The position numbers and the translations under genes are program-made. The notes beneath the pieces are model-generated. The model did not search any database. It had not been told where the DNA came from and was given only the letters and a program-made list of their open reading frames with translations. A stretch of 17,431 bases of DNA, taken from JAKEHA01 sp035687255 (GTDB lineage: Bacteria; Krumholzibacteriota; Krumholzibacteriia; WVZY01; JAKEHA01). The stretch lies in assembly GCA_035687255.1 (NCBI GenBank), contig DASRYI010000121.1:1-17431 (forward strand). Reading direction: 5' to 3'. This document shows, piece after piece, positions 1 to 7,512 of this stretch (positions are counted from its first letter, which is position 1; each line of letters begins with the position of its first letter).

Positions 1-1341
1 TCGGTCGCGCTGGGCATCGAGAATCTCTACTCGATCTGGGGAAGTGATCCGCACACCATCTACGTGACCGGTCTCGGCAGGCAACTGCTGCACTACGACG
101 GTGTCTCATGGCAACCCGTCGACACGCAGGCCAGCTTCGCCCTCACCGCGGTGTGGGGAAGCGGCCCGTCGGATGTGTTCGCGGTGGGAGGCAACGGCGC
201 GGTGACGCACTTCGACGGCGCGCAATGGAGCAACATCGACATCGGTGCCACGCTGTTTCCCAACACGGTGTGGGGGACGGCGACCAACGACGTGTACGTG
301 ATGGGATTCGCCGCGGGCGCGGCCAGCCCGGCCTACCACTGGGACGGCATGACGTGGACGCCGGTTCCCATGAAGAGCTACAAGGGCGTGGCACGCGCGT
401 TCGGCGTGGACGGACAGGTGTATGCGGTGGGACAGGCGGGCCTTATCTACCGCATGTCCGGGTTCGAGCTGGTGGCCATGCCGGGCGGAAACACCGTCGA
501 TCTCGAAGCCGTGTGGGTGTCACCCAACGGGCACGACGCGTTTGCGGTGGGCGACTACGGAACCATCATGCACTACCGGAACGGCGCATGGGCGCCGATG
601 TCCAGTCCCACCACCCACAACCTGCGCGGCCTGGGAGGAACCTGCGGGTGCAGTGCGCTGGCGGTGGGCGAGAACGGAACTATTTTGCAGTACGACGGTT
701 CGACATGGAGTGACGTGTCGCCGGGTGTGCCCGCGAACCTCAACGAGGTGTGGGTGGACGCGGACGGAACCGCATTTACGGCCGGTGACGGAGGAACGGT
801 GTGGCGGCGCGAGAACGGAACCTGGAGCCCGCTCTCGCTCGGCAGCGTCACCAGCAACCTGCTCTCGGTGTGGGGCTCGTCGACGGACAACGTGTACATG
901 GTGGGAACCCAGTCGGCGGCGTTCAAATGGATCGGGACGCAATTCAAACCGGTCCCGATCTTTGCGCCCAACCAGTACACCTTCCACGGCGTGTTCGGCA
1001 CCGGTCCCGCCGACGTGTTCGTGGCCGCCGAAGTGGTTTCGGCTCCGTTTCCGGCAGCGCACGCCGGCGGCAAGATCTTTCACTGGGACGGCACGCAGTG
1101 GACCGAAGTGTACGCCGATCCCATCAACGACGTGCTTTCGATATGGCGCGCCAATGTGGATGAGGGCTACGCCACCGGCGATTCGTACACGCTGTTGCGC
1201 CACGCCACCACGGATACGGGCTGGGTGCGCGTGAACGACCTCACCAATCTGCCCTTCTACCTGAACTCGGTGTGGGGGACGTCCATGAACAACCTGTTCG
1301 TCGTGGGGGACGACGGCGCCATCATTCGTTACGGCCGGTAG
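1..1341 (+). CDS. Repeat beta-propeller protein, 3' part (5' end outside window)
   Basis: The reading frame is open from base 1, so the gene starts upstream of the window; the GTG at 64 is an internal codon, not a start. About 446 residues are visible. They consist of roughly eleven copies of a degenerate unit of about 40 residues with the pattern hydrophobic-x-x-VWG, then DVFAVG-like, G-x-V/I-x-H/Y, DG-x-W. Examples are AVWGSGPSDVFAVG and SVWGSSTDNVYMVG. This resembles the WD40/YVTN/Kelch-like propeller repeats common in large secreted or surface proteins of myxobacteria and FCB lineages. The last repeat ends at the stop codon, so no C-terminal sorting domain follows. Any signal peptide or lipobox is outside the window. 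A surface or periplasmic binding role is inference; no catalytic residues are recognisable. Confidence 0.8.
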   Translation, partial: SVALGIENLYSIWGSDPHTIYVTGLGRQLLHYDGVSWQPVDTQASFALTAVWGSGPSDVFAVGGNGAVTHFDGAQWSNIDIGATLFPNTVWGTATNDVYVMGFAAGAASPAYHWDGMTWTPVPMKSYKGVARAFGVDGQVYAVGQAGLIYRMSGFELVAMPGGNTVDLEAVWVSPNGHDAFAVGDYGTIMHYRNGAWAPMSSPTTHNLRGLGGTCGCSALAVGENGTILQYDGSTWSDVSPGVPANLNEVWVDADGTAFTAGDGGTVWRRENGTWSPLSLGSVTSNLLSVWGSSTDNVYMVGTQSAAFKWIGTQFKPVPIFAPNQYTFHGVFGTGPADVFVAAEVVSAPFPAAHAGGKIFHWDGTQWTEVYADPINDVLSIWRANVDEGYATGDSYTLLRHATTDTGWVRVNDLTNLPFYLNSVWGTSMNNLFVVGDDGAIIRYGR

Positions 1342-1377
1342 CGGCTGGACGAAAACTGCGCTACATTCCCGATAGCC

Positions 1378-2577
1378 ATGCAGCCTGCCGCCGCACCATT
1401 CCGTTTTGCCTCCATTTCCGTCCGCGACGACGACATCGATCGCGTGCTGGCCGCCGTGTCGGGCCGGATCCTCGATCGTCTGGGCGAGCACGTCGATCTG
1501 GCGCTGGTGTTTCCCAGCGTCCATTTTGTGCCCCGGGCGGAGCGCCTGGGAGAGGGGCTGCGGCGCGCCATTGGTGCGCGCGTGATGATCGGTTGCTGCG
1601 CGGACGGGGTCATCGGCCCCGATCACGAAATCGAGGACGAGCCCGCCGTCACGGTGGTGGCGGCGCAGCTTCCCGGTGTCGAGATCCGGGCCTTCGGCAT
1701 CGGCGCGGGCGACCTCATGGCGCTGGCCCAGACGCCCTCACGCCTTGACGATCACATCACGCCCGCACCCGACACCGCCGGCTACGTCATGATGGCCGAT
1801 CCGTTCACCGCGCCCATGGATCAGGTGCTGGAGGCATTCAATACGCAGCACGCCGGTGTTCCGATTATCGGCGGCCTGGCCAGCGCCGCGCGCCAGCCCG
1901 GTGACAACCGGCTGTTCATGAATGACACCGTGATGAAGGGAGGGCTGGTGGGAGTGGGATTGAGCGGCCCGGTGCAGGTGGATGTCATTGTCTCGCAGGG
2001 GTGCCGTCCTGTCGGTCCGGTCTTCGAAGTCACCAACGCCAGCAACAACGTCATCGATTCGCTGGGCGGCGTGCCGCCCATGGATCAGATCGGCGAGGTG
2101 CTGGAGGCGCTCGACGAGCCCGAGCGCGAGCTTCTGCGCAACGGCCTGTTCATTGGACGCGCCATCGATTCCGCGCGGGACCCGCTGGGGCGCGGTGATT
2201 TTCTGATTCGTGGTGTGCTGGGCGCGGACAGCCGCACCGGCGCCATCGCCATCGGCGACATGATTTCGACCGGCGAGCGCGTGCAGTTCCATCTGCGCGA
2301 CGCGCACACCGCGCGCGAGGACCTCGAGATGATGCTGACACCGCATGCGCTGTTCGGTTCGCCCAGCGGCGCGTTTCTGTTTTCCTGCAACGGCCGCGGC
2401 ACGCATCTCTATGAAGAGCCCGACGGCGACATCTCCGCCATCACGTCGTTCTTCCGCGGAATCGATCTCGCGGGGTTCTTCTGCGCGGGAGAGATCGGCC
2501 CCATTGGCGGCAGAAACTTCCTGCACGGCCACACCGCCAGCCTGGCGCTCATCCGGCCCGCGGGGCGGACGCGGTAG
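1378..2577 (+). CDS. FIST-domain (FIST_N + FIST_C) sensory protein
   Basis: The product has 399 residues. The N-terminal half matches the FIST N domain: a predicted strand LALVFPSVHF, then ARVMIGCCADGVIG, where FIST proteins have a G-C/S-S/T-x-x-G motif, and later AGVPIIGGLASAARQPGDNRLFMND. The C-terminal half matches FIST_C: FLIRGVLGADSRTGAIAIGD, an AFLFSCNGRG motif and the terminal FFCAGEIGPIGGRNFLHG signature. FIST domains are known as predicted small-ligand (amino-acid-like) sensors, often fused to kinases or cyclases; this is a stand-alone version with no output domain. No signal peptide is visible, so it should be cytoplasmic. A -10-like TACATT (1362-1367) lies 10 nt before the ATG, but I found no good -35 and no Shine-Dalgarno sequence. 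The downstream gene starts 1 nt after the stop, so the two are probably translated together. The family call is firm; ligand and partner are unknown. Confidence 0.85.
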   Translation: MQPAAAPFRFASISVRDDDIDRVLAAVSGRILDRLGEHVDLALVFPSVHFVPRAERLGEGLRRAIGARVMIGCCADGVIGPDHEIEDEPAVTVVAAQLPGVEIRAFGIGAGDLMALAQTPSRLDDHITPAPDTAGYVMMADPFTAPMDQVLEAFNTQHAGVPIIGGLASAARQPGDNRLFMNDTVMKGGLVGVGLSGPVQVDVIVSQGCRPVGPVFEVTNASNNVIDSLGGVPPMDQIGEVLEALDEPERELLRNGLFIGRAIDSARDPLGRGDFLIRGVLGADSRTGAIAIGDMISTGERVQFHLRDAHTAREDLEMMLTPHALFGSPSGAFLFSCNGRGTHLYEEPDGDISAITSFFRGIDLAGFFCAGEIGPIGGRNFLHGHTASLALIRPAGRTR

Positions 2578-2578
2578 C

Positions 2579-3211
2579 ATGCGTGCCGGGCTTGTGGTTG
2601 CACTGGCGGTCGCGCTGACGGCGGGAACCGCACCGGTTCATCACTGGACGGAGATTTCCGACCGGACCCGGAATGCGGCCGAGGATGCGCTCTATCGATT
2701 CCAGCGCGACGGCGACCCCGGGTCGGGACGCGCGGCGGCCGCCTTTCAGAACGCACGGCTCGACGACCCCTTCTACTATTTCTCGTGCGACGCCAGCCTG
2801 TGGCAGTTTCCCCGCGACCCGTCCAACGACCTCATGCCCTACCTGGTGTGGCGCGACGCCATGTTCCCGGTGGTGGTGAACGACGATGCCATCGGTGTCC
2901 TGAAGGTGCGGGAGATGGAAGGCGATCCGACGGCCTTCTTTGTTCCGGTGCCATCGGGGATCTACGACAAGTTCAAGGCGGCGCGCCGGCGCGTGCGTCT
3001 GGGCCGGGACCAGCAGCTCTCGGTGCTGAACACGATGGTGGGGGATTTCTTCATCGTGGAGGACGGCACCCACATCGCCAGCATGGCGCCGTGCACCACG
3101 CGCACGCTGTTGCTCCTGCGCCTTCCCGACCCCGATGTCGAATCCGCCAGCTACCGCCCGCCGGACGAAATGGCGCCGCTCATCAAGGACGCAATCCGCG
3201 AGCGGCGGTAG
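2579..3211 (+). CDS. Secreted protein of unknown function, coupled to the FIST gene
   Basis: The product has 210 residues, starting at the ATG 1 nt after the FIST stop (TAG-C-ATG). A longer in-frame ORF upstream only shadows the FIST gene. The N-terminus (MRAGLVVALAVALTAGTAP) has a short positive region and a hydrophobic core, so it is a probable Sec signal peptide. The mature part contains FYYFSCDASLWQFPRDPSND, a strand-rich middle (MFPVVVNDDAIGVLKVREME) and two cysteines far apart (FSCDAS and MAPCTT) that could form a disulfide. I do not recognise a family. Export to the periplasm and co-expression with the FIST protein are inferred from the signal peptide and spacing. The gene converges with the CDF gene, with only 8 nt between stop codons and no visible terminator. 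Confidence 0.7.
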   Translation: MRAGLVVALAVALTAGTAPVHHWTEISDRTRNAAEDALYRFQRDGDPGSGRAAAAFQNARLDDPFYYFSCDASLWQFPRDPSNDLMPYLVWRDAMFPVVVNDDAIGVLKVREMEGDPTAFFVPVPSGIYDKFKAARRRVRLGRDQQLSVLNTMVGDFFIVEDGTHIASMAPCTTRTLLLLRLPDPDVESASYRPPDEMAPLIKDAIRERR

Positions 3212-3219
3212 GTGCCGGG

Positions 3220-4179
3220 CTATCCGTCCTTGCGTCGTTCTCGCACACGGCGTTCCGCGTTGGGCCGCTCCAGCGTGACATCATCGTACGACGCGGGGTC
3301 ATCCAGCGATTCCAGGTGAGTGAGAATCGATACGTTGGGAAGCGTGTCGCGCACGTCGGCTTCGATGTGTTCCAGCAGCTCGTGGCCGTCGTGCACCGTC
3401 CACTGTCCGGGCACCAGCACGTGCACGGAGACGAACCGTCTCTTTCCCGACTGCCGTGTGCGCAGCGCGTGGAATTCCACGCCTTCCTCCTGCGTGTAGC
3501 GGTCGAGCACCGCGCGCAGCGCTTCCTGTTCCGACACCGGGAGTGCGGAGTCCATGAGACCGAACACCGACTTGCGTACGATGCGCACGCCGGTGAGCAC
3601 GATGACCAGGGCCACGCCCAGCCCGATGATGGGGTCCAGCCGCGTCCATCCCGTCCATACCACCAGTCCGATGCCGATGAGCACGCCCGCGGTGGTGAGC
3701 ACGTCGGTGAGCAGGTGATGGGAGTCGGCCTCCAGCGTCACCGATTCGTGCCGGTGTGCCGCGCGCCGCAGCACCAGCGCGACCACAAGGTTCACCAGCG
3801 CCGCCACCACCGAAACCGCGATGCCCAGCCCCACGCGTTCCAGGGGGCGGGGAACCAGCAGGCGCTGAACCGCCGCGAAGCCGATGCTGGCCGCCGCCAG
3901 CAGGATCAGTGCGCCCTCGAGTCCGCTCGAGAAGTACTCCGCCTTGTAATGCCCGTACATGTGCGTCTCATCCGCGGGACGCGCCGCCACCGTCAGCATG
4001 GCCAGCGCCATCACCGCGCCGATCAGATTGACGACGGATTCCATGGCGTCGGAAAGCAGCCCGACCGATCCGGTGAAGAACCACGCCGCCGCCTTCAGGG
4101 CGATGGTGACGAGTGCCGCAAAAATGGAGAGCCAGGCATAGCCGGCGAGGGGAGTGGGATGACGGGTTGTGTCTGCCAC
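3220..4179 (-). CDS. Cation diffusion facilitator (CDF) family metal efflux transporter
   Basis: The product has 319 residues from a GTG start at 4179. Six hydrophobic segments precede a hydrophilic C-terminal domain (from about residue 205), the CDF cation_efflux plus ZT_dimer layout. Family marks are LLSDAMESVVN in TM2 (D44), the loop motif HMYGHYKAE (73-81), and HxxxD in TM5 (H155, D159) within ADSHHLLTDVLTTAG. D44, H155 and D159 match positions of the metal site in the membrane; the second TM2 ligand of YiiP-type proteins (Asp, four residues after the first) is S48 here, as in several other CDF members. The C-terminal part (VEFHALRTRQSGKRRFVSVHVLVPG, then HDGHELLEHIEADV) fits the cytoplasmic dimerisation domain. 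Such proteins exchange Zn2+, Fe2+, Mn2+ or Co2+ for protons; the substrate here cannot be read from sequence. It starts 1 nt after the stop of the small membrane protein, with no Shine-Dalgarno site, so reinitiation is likely. Confidence 0.92.
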   Translation of the reverse strand: MADTTRHPTPLAGYAWLSIFAALVTIALKAAAWFFTGSVGLLSDAMESVVNLIGAVMALAMLTVAARPADETHMYGHYKAEYFSSGLEGALILLAAASIGFAAVQRLLVPRPLERVGLGIAVSVVAALVNLVVALVLRRAAHRHESVTLEADSHHLLTDVLTTAGVLIGIGLVVWTGWTRLDPIIGLGVALVIVLTGVRIVRKSVFGLMDSALPVSEQEALRAVLDRYTQEEGVEFHALRTRQSGKRRFVSVHVLVPGQWTVHDGHELLEHIEADVRDTLPNVSILTHLESLDDPASYDDVTLERPNAERRVRERRKDG

Positions 4180-4180
4180 G

Positions 4181-4381
4181 CTATCGAGAACGGGATTCGC
4201 GGGACCGGGAGGATTCGGTGCTGCTGCGCGAGTTTCGCAGCAGCACGGCGCCGATGATCAGAAATACGACGGGCACGCCGGTCATGGCCACGTTGTATGA
4301 TTTCTCCAGGTTGAGCGCGGCCAGCGCGACCGCGAGCACCATGAAGACAAACCCGAGCCTGCGCCTTGTTCTGTTTCGCAT
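4181..4381 (-). CDS. Small two-helix membrane protein upstream of the CDF pump
   Basis: The product has 66 residues from the ATG at 4381. This start is preferred to a longer in-frame one at 4477 because GGAAGG sits 4 nt upstream as a good Shine-Dalgarno site, and because the candidate promoter (4408-4437) would fall inside the longer version. The sequence has a basic N-terminus (MRNRTRRR), two hydrophobic stretches (about residues 9-24 and 32-48) and a polar Ser/Arg-rich tail. No family is recognised. The stop is followed after 1 nt by the GTG of the CDF transporter, so both are probably one transcript, and an accessory role for the transporter is possible but unproven. Confidence 0.65.
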   Translation of the reverse strand: MRNRTRRRLGFVFMVLAVALAALNLEKSYNVAMTGVPVVFLIIGAVLLRNSRSSTESSRSRESRSR

Positions 4382-4407
4382 GGGGCCTTCCGGTTGGGTG
4401 CGGGACG

Positions 4408-4437
4408 AGACTAGTCGAAGGCGTCCCGGGGCGTCAA
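4408..4437 (-). promoter_or_regulatory. Candidate promoter of the small membrane protein-CDF unit
   Basis: On the minus strand TTGACG (4437-4432) is followed after 18 bp by TAGTCT (4413-4408). The -35 is close to consensus and the -10 is weak. A start point near 4400 would leave a leader of about 20 nt containing the GGAAGG ribosome-binding site. Confidence 0.4.
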
Positions 4438-4458
4438 TCCTCGGTCCGGGGACCGGGT

Positions 4459-4487
4459 TTGCCACCCGGGCGCGCAACGAGTATATT
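4459..4487 (+). promoter_or_regulatory. Promoter of the Mrp-family ATPase gene
   Basis: TTGCCA (4459-4464), a 17-bp spacer and TATATT (4482-4487) match the sigma-70 consensus at five of six positions in each box. It is the best promoter in the window. The expected start point is near 4494, leaving a leader of only about 12 nt before the ATG at 4507 and no Shine-Dalgarno sequence. Confidence 0.65.
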
Positions 4488-4506
4488 CGGGCTTCACCGC
4501 ACCGTC

Positions 4507-5610
4507 ATGTTGAACGAAACCACCATCCAGAAAGCCCTCGAATCCGTGGCCGACGTGTTCGGCGTGGGCAGCATCATATCGCAACGGCGGGTCGAAAAGA
4601 TCACCGTCCGCGACGGCGTGGTCATGCTTTCGCTGAACCTCCCGGTCGACGATCTGAAGGTGAAACAGCGCGTTGAGGCTGACAGCCGCGAAGAGGTAAA
4701 GAAGCTCGACGGGGTGCGCGAAGTCATCATCATGACCCGGGGCGCCAAGCCGTCGCTGGCGGCGCGCGGACCGGCACAGCCCAACACCGGGCCGGGACCG
4801 GTGCGTGGCGGACGCGGCCAGGATCCCTTCGAGTCGCAGGCGCCCATCGAGGGCGTGAAGAACATCATCGCGGTGTCATCGGCCAAGGGGGGCGTGGGGA
4901 AGTCCACGATCTGCGTGAATCTGGCGCTGGCGCTGGCCGCACAGGGCGCGCGCGTGGGACTGATGGACGCCGACGTGTACGGCCCCAGCATCCACGTGCT
5001 CATGGGAACGGGTGACGAGCGCCCCACGGCGGGAACGACGAAAGAAATCGCGCCCGTGGAAAAGGACGGCCTCAAACTCATGTCGCTCGGGTTTCTCACC
5101 GAGCGCGGACAACCCGTCATCTGGCGCGGGCCGATCGTGATGGGCGTGGTGAAGAAGTTCCTGCAGGACGTGGAGTGGGGCGAGCTGGACTACCTCATGA
5201 TCGACATGCCGCCCGGCACCGGAGACGCACAGCTCACGCTGGTGCAGACCGTGCCGCTCACCGGCGCCATCATCGTGACGACTCCGTCCGAGCTGTCCCT
5301 GGTGGACGCCGAGAAGGGGCTCGAGATGTACCGGAGCGTGAACGCGCCGGTGCTTGGCATCATCGAGAACATGACGTACTTCGTCTGCCCGCATTGCGGC
5401 GAGCGCACCGACATCTTCAACCACGGCGGCGGGCGCGATATCAGCGAACGCCTGGGCGTGGAGTTTCTCGGCGGTCTCCCGCTGGATCCCACCGTGCGCC
5501 GGGTGGGCGACGAGGGCAGTCCCATCGTCAAACACGACCCTGCCTCACCCGTGGCGAAGGCCTTCTTCGACATGGCGAGCCGCATCCAGTCGGTGGTACC
5601 CGCGGCCTGA
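4507..5610 (+). CDS. mrp: Mrp/NBP35-family iron-sulfur carrier ATPase (ApbC)
   Basis: The product has 367 residues. I chose the ATG at 4507 over an in-frame upstream start at 4366 because the promoter lies between them. Residues 1-77 fit a MIP18/DUF59-like domain; a Pro/Gly-rich linker follows (about 85-110). The P-loop domain starts at about 118 with the deviant Walker A motif AKGGVGKST (126-134), followed by MDADVYGPSIH, WRGP (206-209), IDMPPGTGD (232-240) and the CPHC motif (294-297) that bridges an Fe-S cluster in the dimer. The order and motifs are those of Mrp/ApbC/NBP35 proteins, which bind and transfer 4Fe-4S clusters in the cytoplasm. Oddly, the DUF59 region lacks the usual DPE motif near its start, reading VADVFGVGSII instead. 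The gene is monocistronic as far as can be seen and diverges from the small membrane protein-CDF unit. The family assignment is firm. Confidence 0.95.
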   Translation: MLNETTIQKALESVADVFGVGSIISQRRVEKITVRDGVVMLSLNLPVDDLKVKQRVEADSREEVKKLDGVREVIIMTRGAKPSLAARGPAQPNTGPGPVRGGRGQDPFESQAPIEGVKNIIAVSSAKGGVGKSTICVNLALALAAQGARVGLMDADVYGPSIHVLMGTGDERPTAGTTKEIAPVEKDGLKLMSLGFLTERGQPVIWRGPIVMGVVKKFLQDVEWGELDYLMIDMPPGTGDAQLTLVQTVPLTGAIIVTTPSELSLVDAEKGLEMYRSVNAPVLGIIENMTYFVCPHCGERTDIFNHGGGRDISERLGVEFLGGLPLDPTVRRVGDEGSPIVKHDPASPVAKAFFDMASRIQSVVPAA

Positions 5611-5664
5611 TATCCGGCGCGTACCGTCAACCTTAACAGCGCCTTAGTCCGTTCTTGACTTCAC

Positions 5665-5682
5665 GCTTCTACTTATAGAAGC
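5665..5682 (+). repeat. Perfect inverted repeat abutting the phosphatase ATG
   Basis: GCTTCTA, a 4-nt loop CTTA and TAGAAGC form a perfect 7-bp hairpin or operator-like palindrome ending directly before the ATG at 5683. A TTGACT sequence (5655-5660) lies just upstream but has no -10 at proper spacing. In the mRNA the hairpin would occupy the ribosome-binding region of that ATG; in DNA it could be a regulator site. Confidence 0.5.
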
Positions 5683-7506
5683 ATGGGCCTGCTGCACCTC
5701 ATTCCGGAGCCTGAATTGACCCACGAAAGACAATTGCTGCTCAAAAAAGCGCGCGAACTCGAGCTGTTGGTCTCCGCCAGCCGGACCCTCAACACCAACG
5801 TCGAATTTGGCGAGCTGTTGAAGAGCCTGCTGAAGATCGTGAAGACGGCCACGCGCGCCGAATACGTGCTGCTGGCCGCGCTCGACCTGCGCGACCGCAT
5901 GGTGTTCGAGCGCGCGCTGGGCATTGCCGATGCCGATGTGCGCGGTATGCCCATCGTGAAGGGCACCGGTGTCATGGGGCACGTGTGGCGCAAGGGCCAG
6001 CCCGTGATCATCGATGACATGCGGCATTCCGATCTCACCCCGGTCATCGCGAAGAAGCTGGGGATCAAGGTGCACTCGCTGGTCGCGATTCCGCTCAAGC
6101 GGCGGGGTCTGGTGCGCGGCGTGCTGCAGGTGGTGAACCGCCGCAATGAGGACGCGTTCACGCCCGACGACCTGACACTGCTCAGCGCGCTGGGCGAGCA
6201 CGTGGCCGCCGCGGTTGCCAATGCCCGCCTGCGCGAGAGCGCCCAGCGCCGCCGTCTGGAGTATCAGCTGCTCGCGGAAGTGAGCGCCGACGTCGGCAAG
6301 TCGCTGACGCGCGACGAAGCGCTGGACCGCATTCTCAAGAATCTGCAACGGCTCGTGGAATCCGATGCCGCCGCCATCTTTCTGGTGGACGGCAAGACCT
6401 CGACGATTTCCAGCGTGCTGCACACCGGCTATCCGCGCACCGCGCAGGAAAAAATCCAGATTCACCTCGACGAGGGAATTGTGGGCGTGGTGGCCAAGAC
6501 CAAGAACGGCCTGATTGTGCCGGACGTGCGCGCGCACGCGCAGTACGCCAACGTGCGCGCCCGCACGCGCTCCGAAATGGTGGCGCCCATGATTCTGCGC
6601 GGGCAGGTGCTGGGTCTGTTCAACGTGGAAAGCGACCGTCTGGACGCGTACAGCGAGGACGACCTGCGCCTGCTGGAGGCCTTCGCGGCCGAGGCCGCGG
6701 TGGCCATCGATCGCGCGCACCTCTTCGAGGAGCGCAAGGTGAAGCTGGAGATCGAGGAAGAGCTGCGTCTGGCGCGGACCGTGCAGGAATTCTTCTCGCC
6801 CAAGAAGTCGCTGGTCACGGCCAACTTCCGTATCGCCGGTGCCAATTTCCCCTCGCTGGAAGTGAGCGGCGACTACTACGACTTTTTCCCCGCGATGAAC
6901 CGCCTGGTGGCATTTGCCATCGCCGACGTGGCCGGCAAGGGCGTGCCGGCATCGCTCATCATGGCCAGCTTCCGTTCCACGTTCCGCACCGTGGCGCCGT
7001 TTACCGCGAGTGCACGGCAGATGGTGCTGCGTCTGAATCAGATTCTCATGGATACCGTGCGCCCGCAGGACTTTGTCACCACGTTCGTCGGGGTGCTCAA
7101 TCCCGATACCGGCGAGCTTTCCTACTGCAATGCCGGCCACAATCCGCCCATCGTGCTGGCGGCCGACGGAAGTTTCCGGCGGTTGGAGGTGGGTGGGCCG
7201 GTGCTGGGGATTCTCAAGGACACGGAAGTCGAGTGGCACGAAGGCCGGATGCGTCTGCACAGCGACGAAGCGCTGGTGTGCTACACCGACGGCGCCACCG
7301 AGGCCACCAACGGCGAAGAGGAGTATGGCGAGGCCCGCTTCATCGAAGCGGTGCGCGCCAATGTGTCGCTCACACCGTACCGCCTGTGTACCGCACTGTA
7401 CGCCAACATGCGCGCCTTCATCGGCGCCACGCCGCAGGTGGACGACACCACCTATCTCGCCATCAAGCGCATGGAGCGCGCACCGTCCGGCTCGGGCGGA
7501 GCCTGA
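5683..7506 (+). CDS. GAF-GAF-PP2C (SpoIIE/RsbU-type) serine phosphatase
   Basis: The product has 607 residues. A short helical N-terminus is followed by GAF domain 1 (about 28-185) and GAF domain 2 (about 200-345), a linker helix (about 345-370), then a PPM/SpoIIE phosphatase domain (about 380-597). Metal-binding motifs are intact: SGDYYDFF (395-402), DVAGKGVPAS (415-424), CNAGHNPP (482-489), YTDGATEA (534-541) and a late DDTT (587-590). No membrane segment is present, so it is a cytoplasmic sensor-phosphatase. Relatives dephosphorylate anti-anti-sigma (STAS) proteins in partner-switching cascades, with GAF domains sensing small ligands, light or partners. No STAS or anti-sigma kinase gene is adjacent, so its target is elsewhere. 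Start choice is open: ATG 5683 follows a hairpin directly, whereas the in-frame TTG at 5716 has GGAG (5706-5709) 6 nt upstream and would remove 11 residues outside any domain. Confidence 0.92.
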   Translation: MGLLHLIPEPELTHERQLLLKKARELELLVSASRTLNTNVEFGELLKSLLKIVKTATRAEYVLLAALDLRDRMVFERALGIADADVRGMPIVKGTGVMGHVWRKGQPVIIDDMRHSDLTPVIAKKLGIKVHSLVAIPLKRRGLVRGVLQVVNRRNEDAFTPDDLTLLSALGEHVAAAVANARLRESAQRRRLEYQLLAEVSADVGKSLTRDEALDRILKNLQRLVESDAAAIFLVDGKTSTISSVLHTGYPRTAQEKIQIHLDEGIVGVVAKTKNGLIVPDVRAHAQYANVRARTRSEMVAPMILRGQVLGLFNVESDRLDAYSEDDLRLLEAFAAEAAVAIDRAHLFEERKVKLEIEEELRLARTVQEFFSPKKSLVTANFRIAGANFPSLEVSGDYYDFFPAMNRLVAFAIADVAGKGVPASLIMASFRSTFRTVAPFTASARQMVLRLNQILMDTVRPQDFVTTFVGVLNPDTGELSYCNAGHNPPIVLAADGSFRRLEVGGPVLGILKDTEVEWHEGRMRLHSDEALVCYTDGATEATNGEEEYGEARFIEAVRANVSLTPYRLCTALYANMRAFIGATPQVDDTTYLAIKRMERAPSGSGGA

Positions 7507-7512
7507 ACCCGG

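Noticed and set aside
5611..5650. Terminator after the Mrp gene
   Set aside because: Only a weak GGCGC/GCGCC pairing with a long loop and no T-tract.
5644..7260. 538-residue antisense open frame over the phosphatase gene
   Set aside because: It is antisense to strongly conserved GAF and PP2C domains and has His/Arg/Gln-rich shadow composition.
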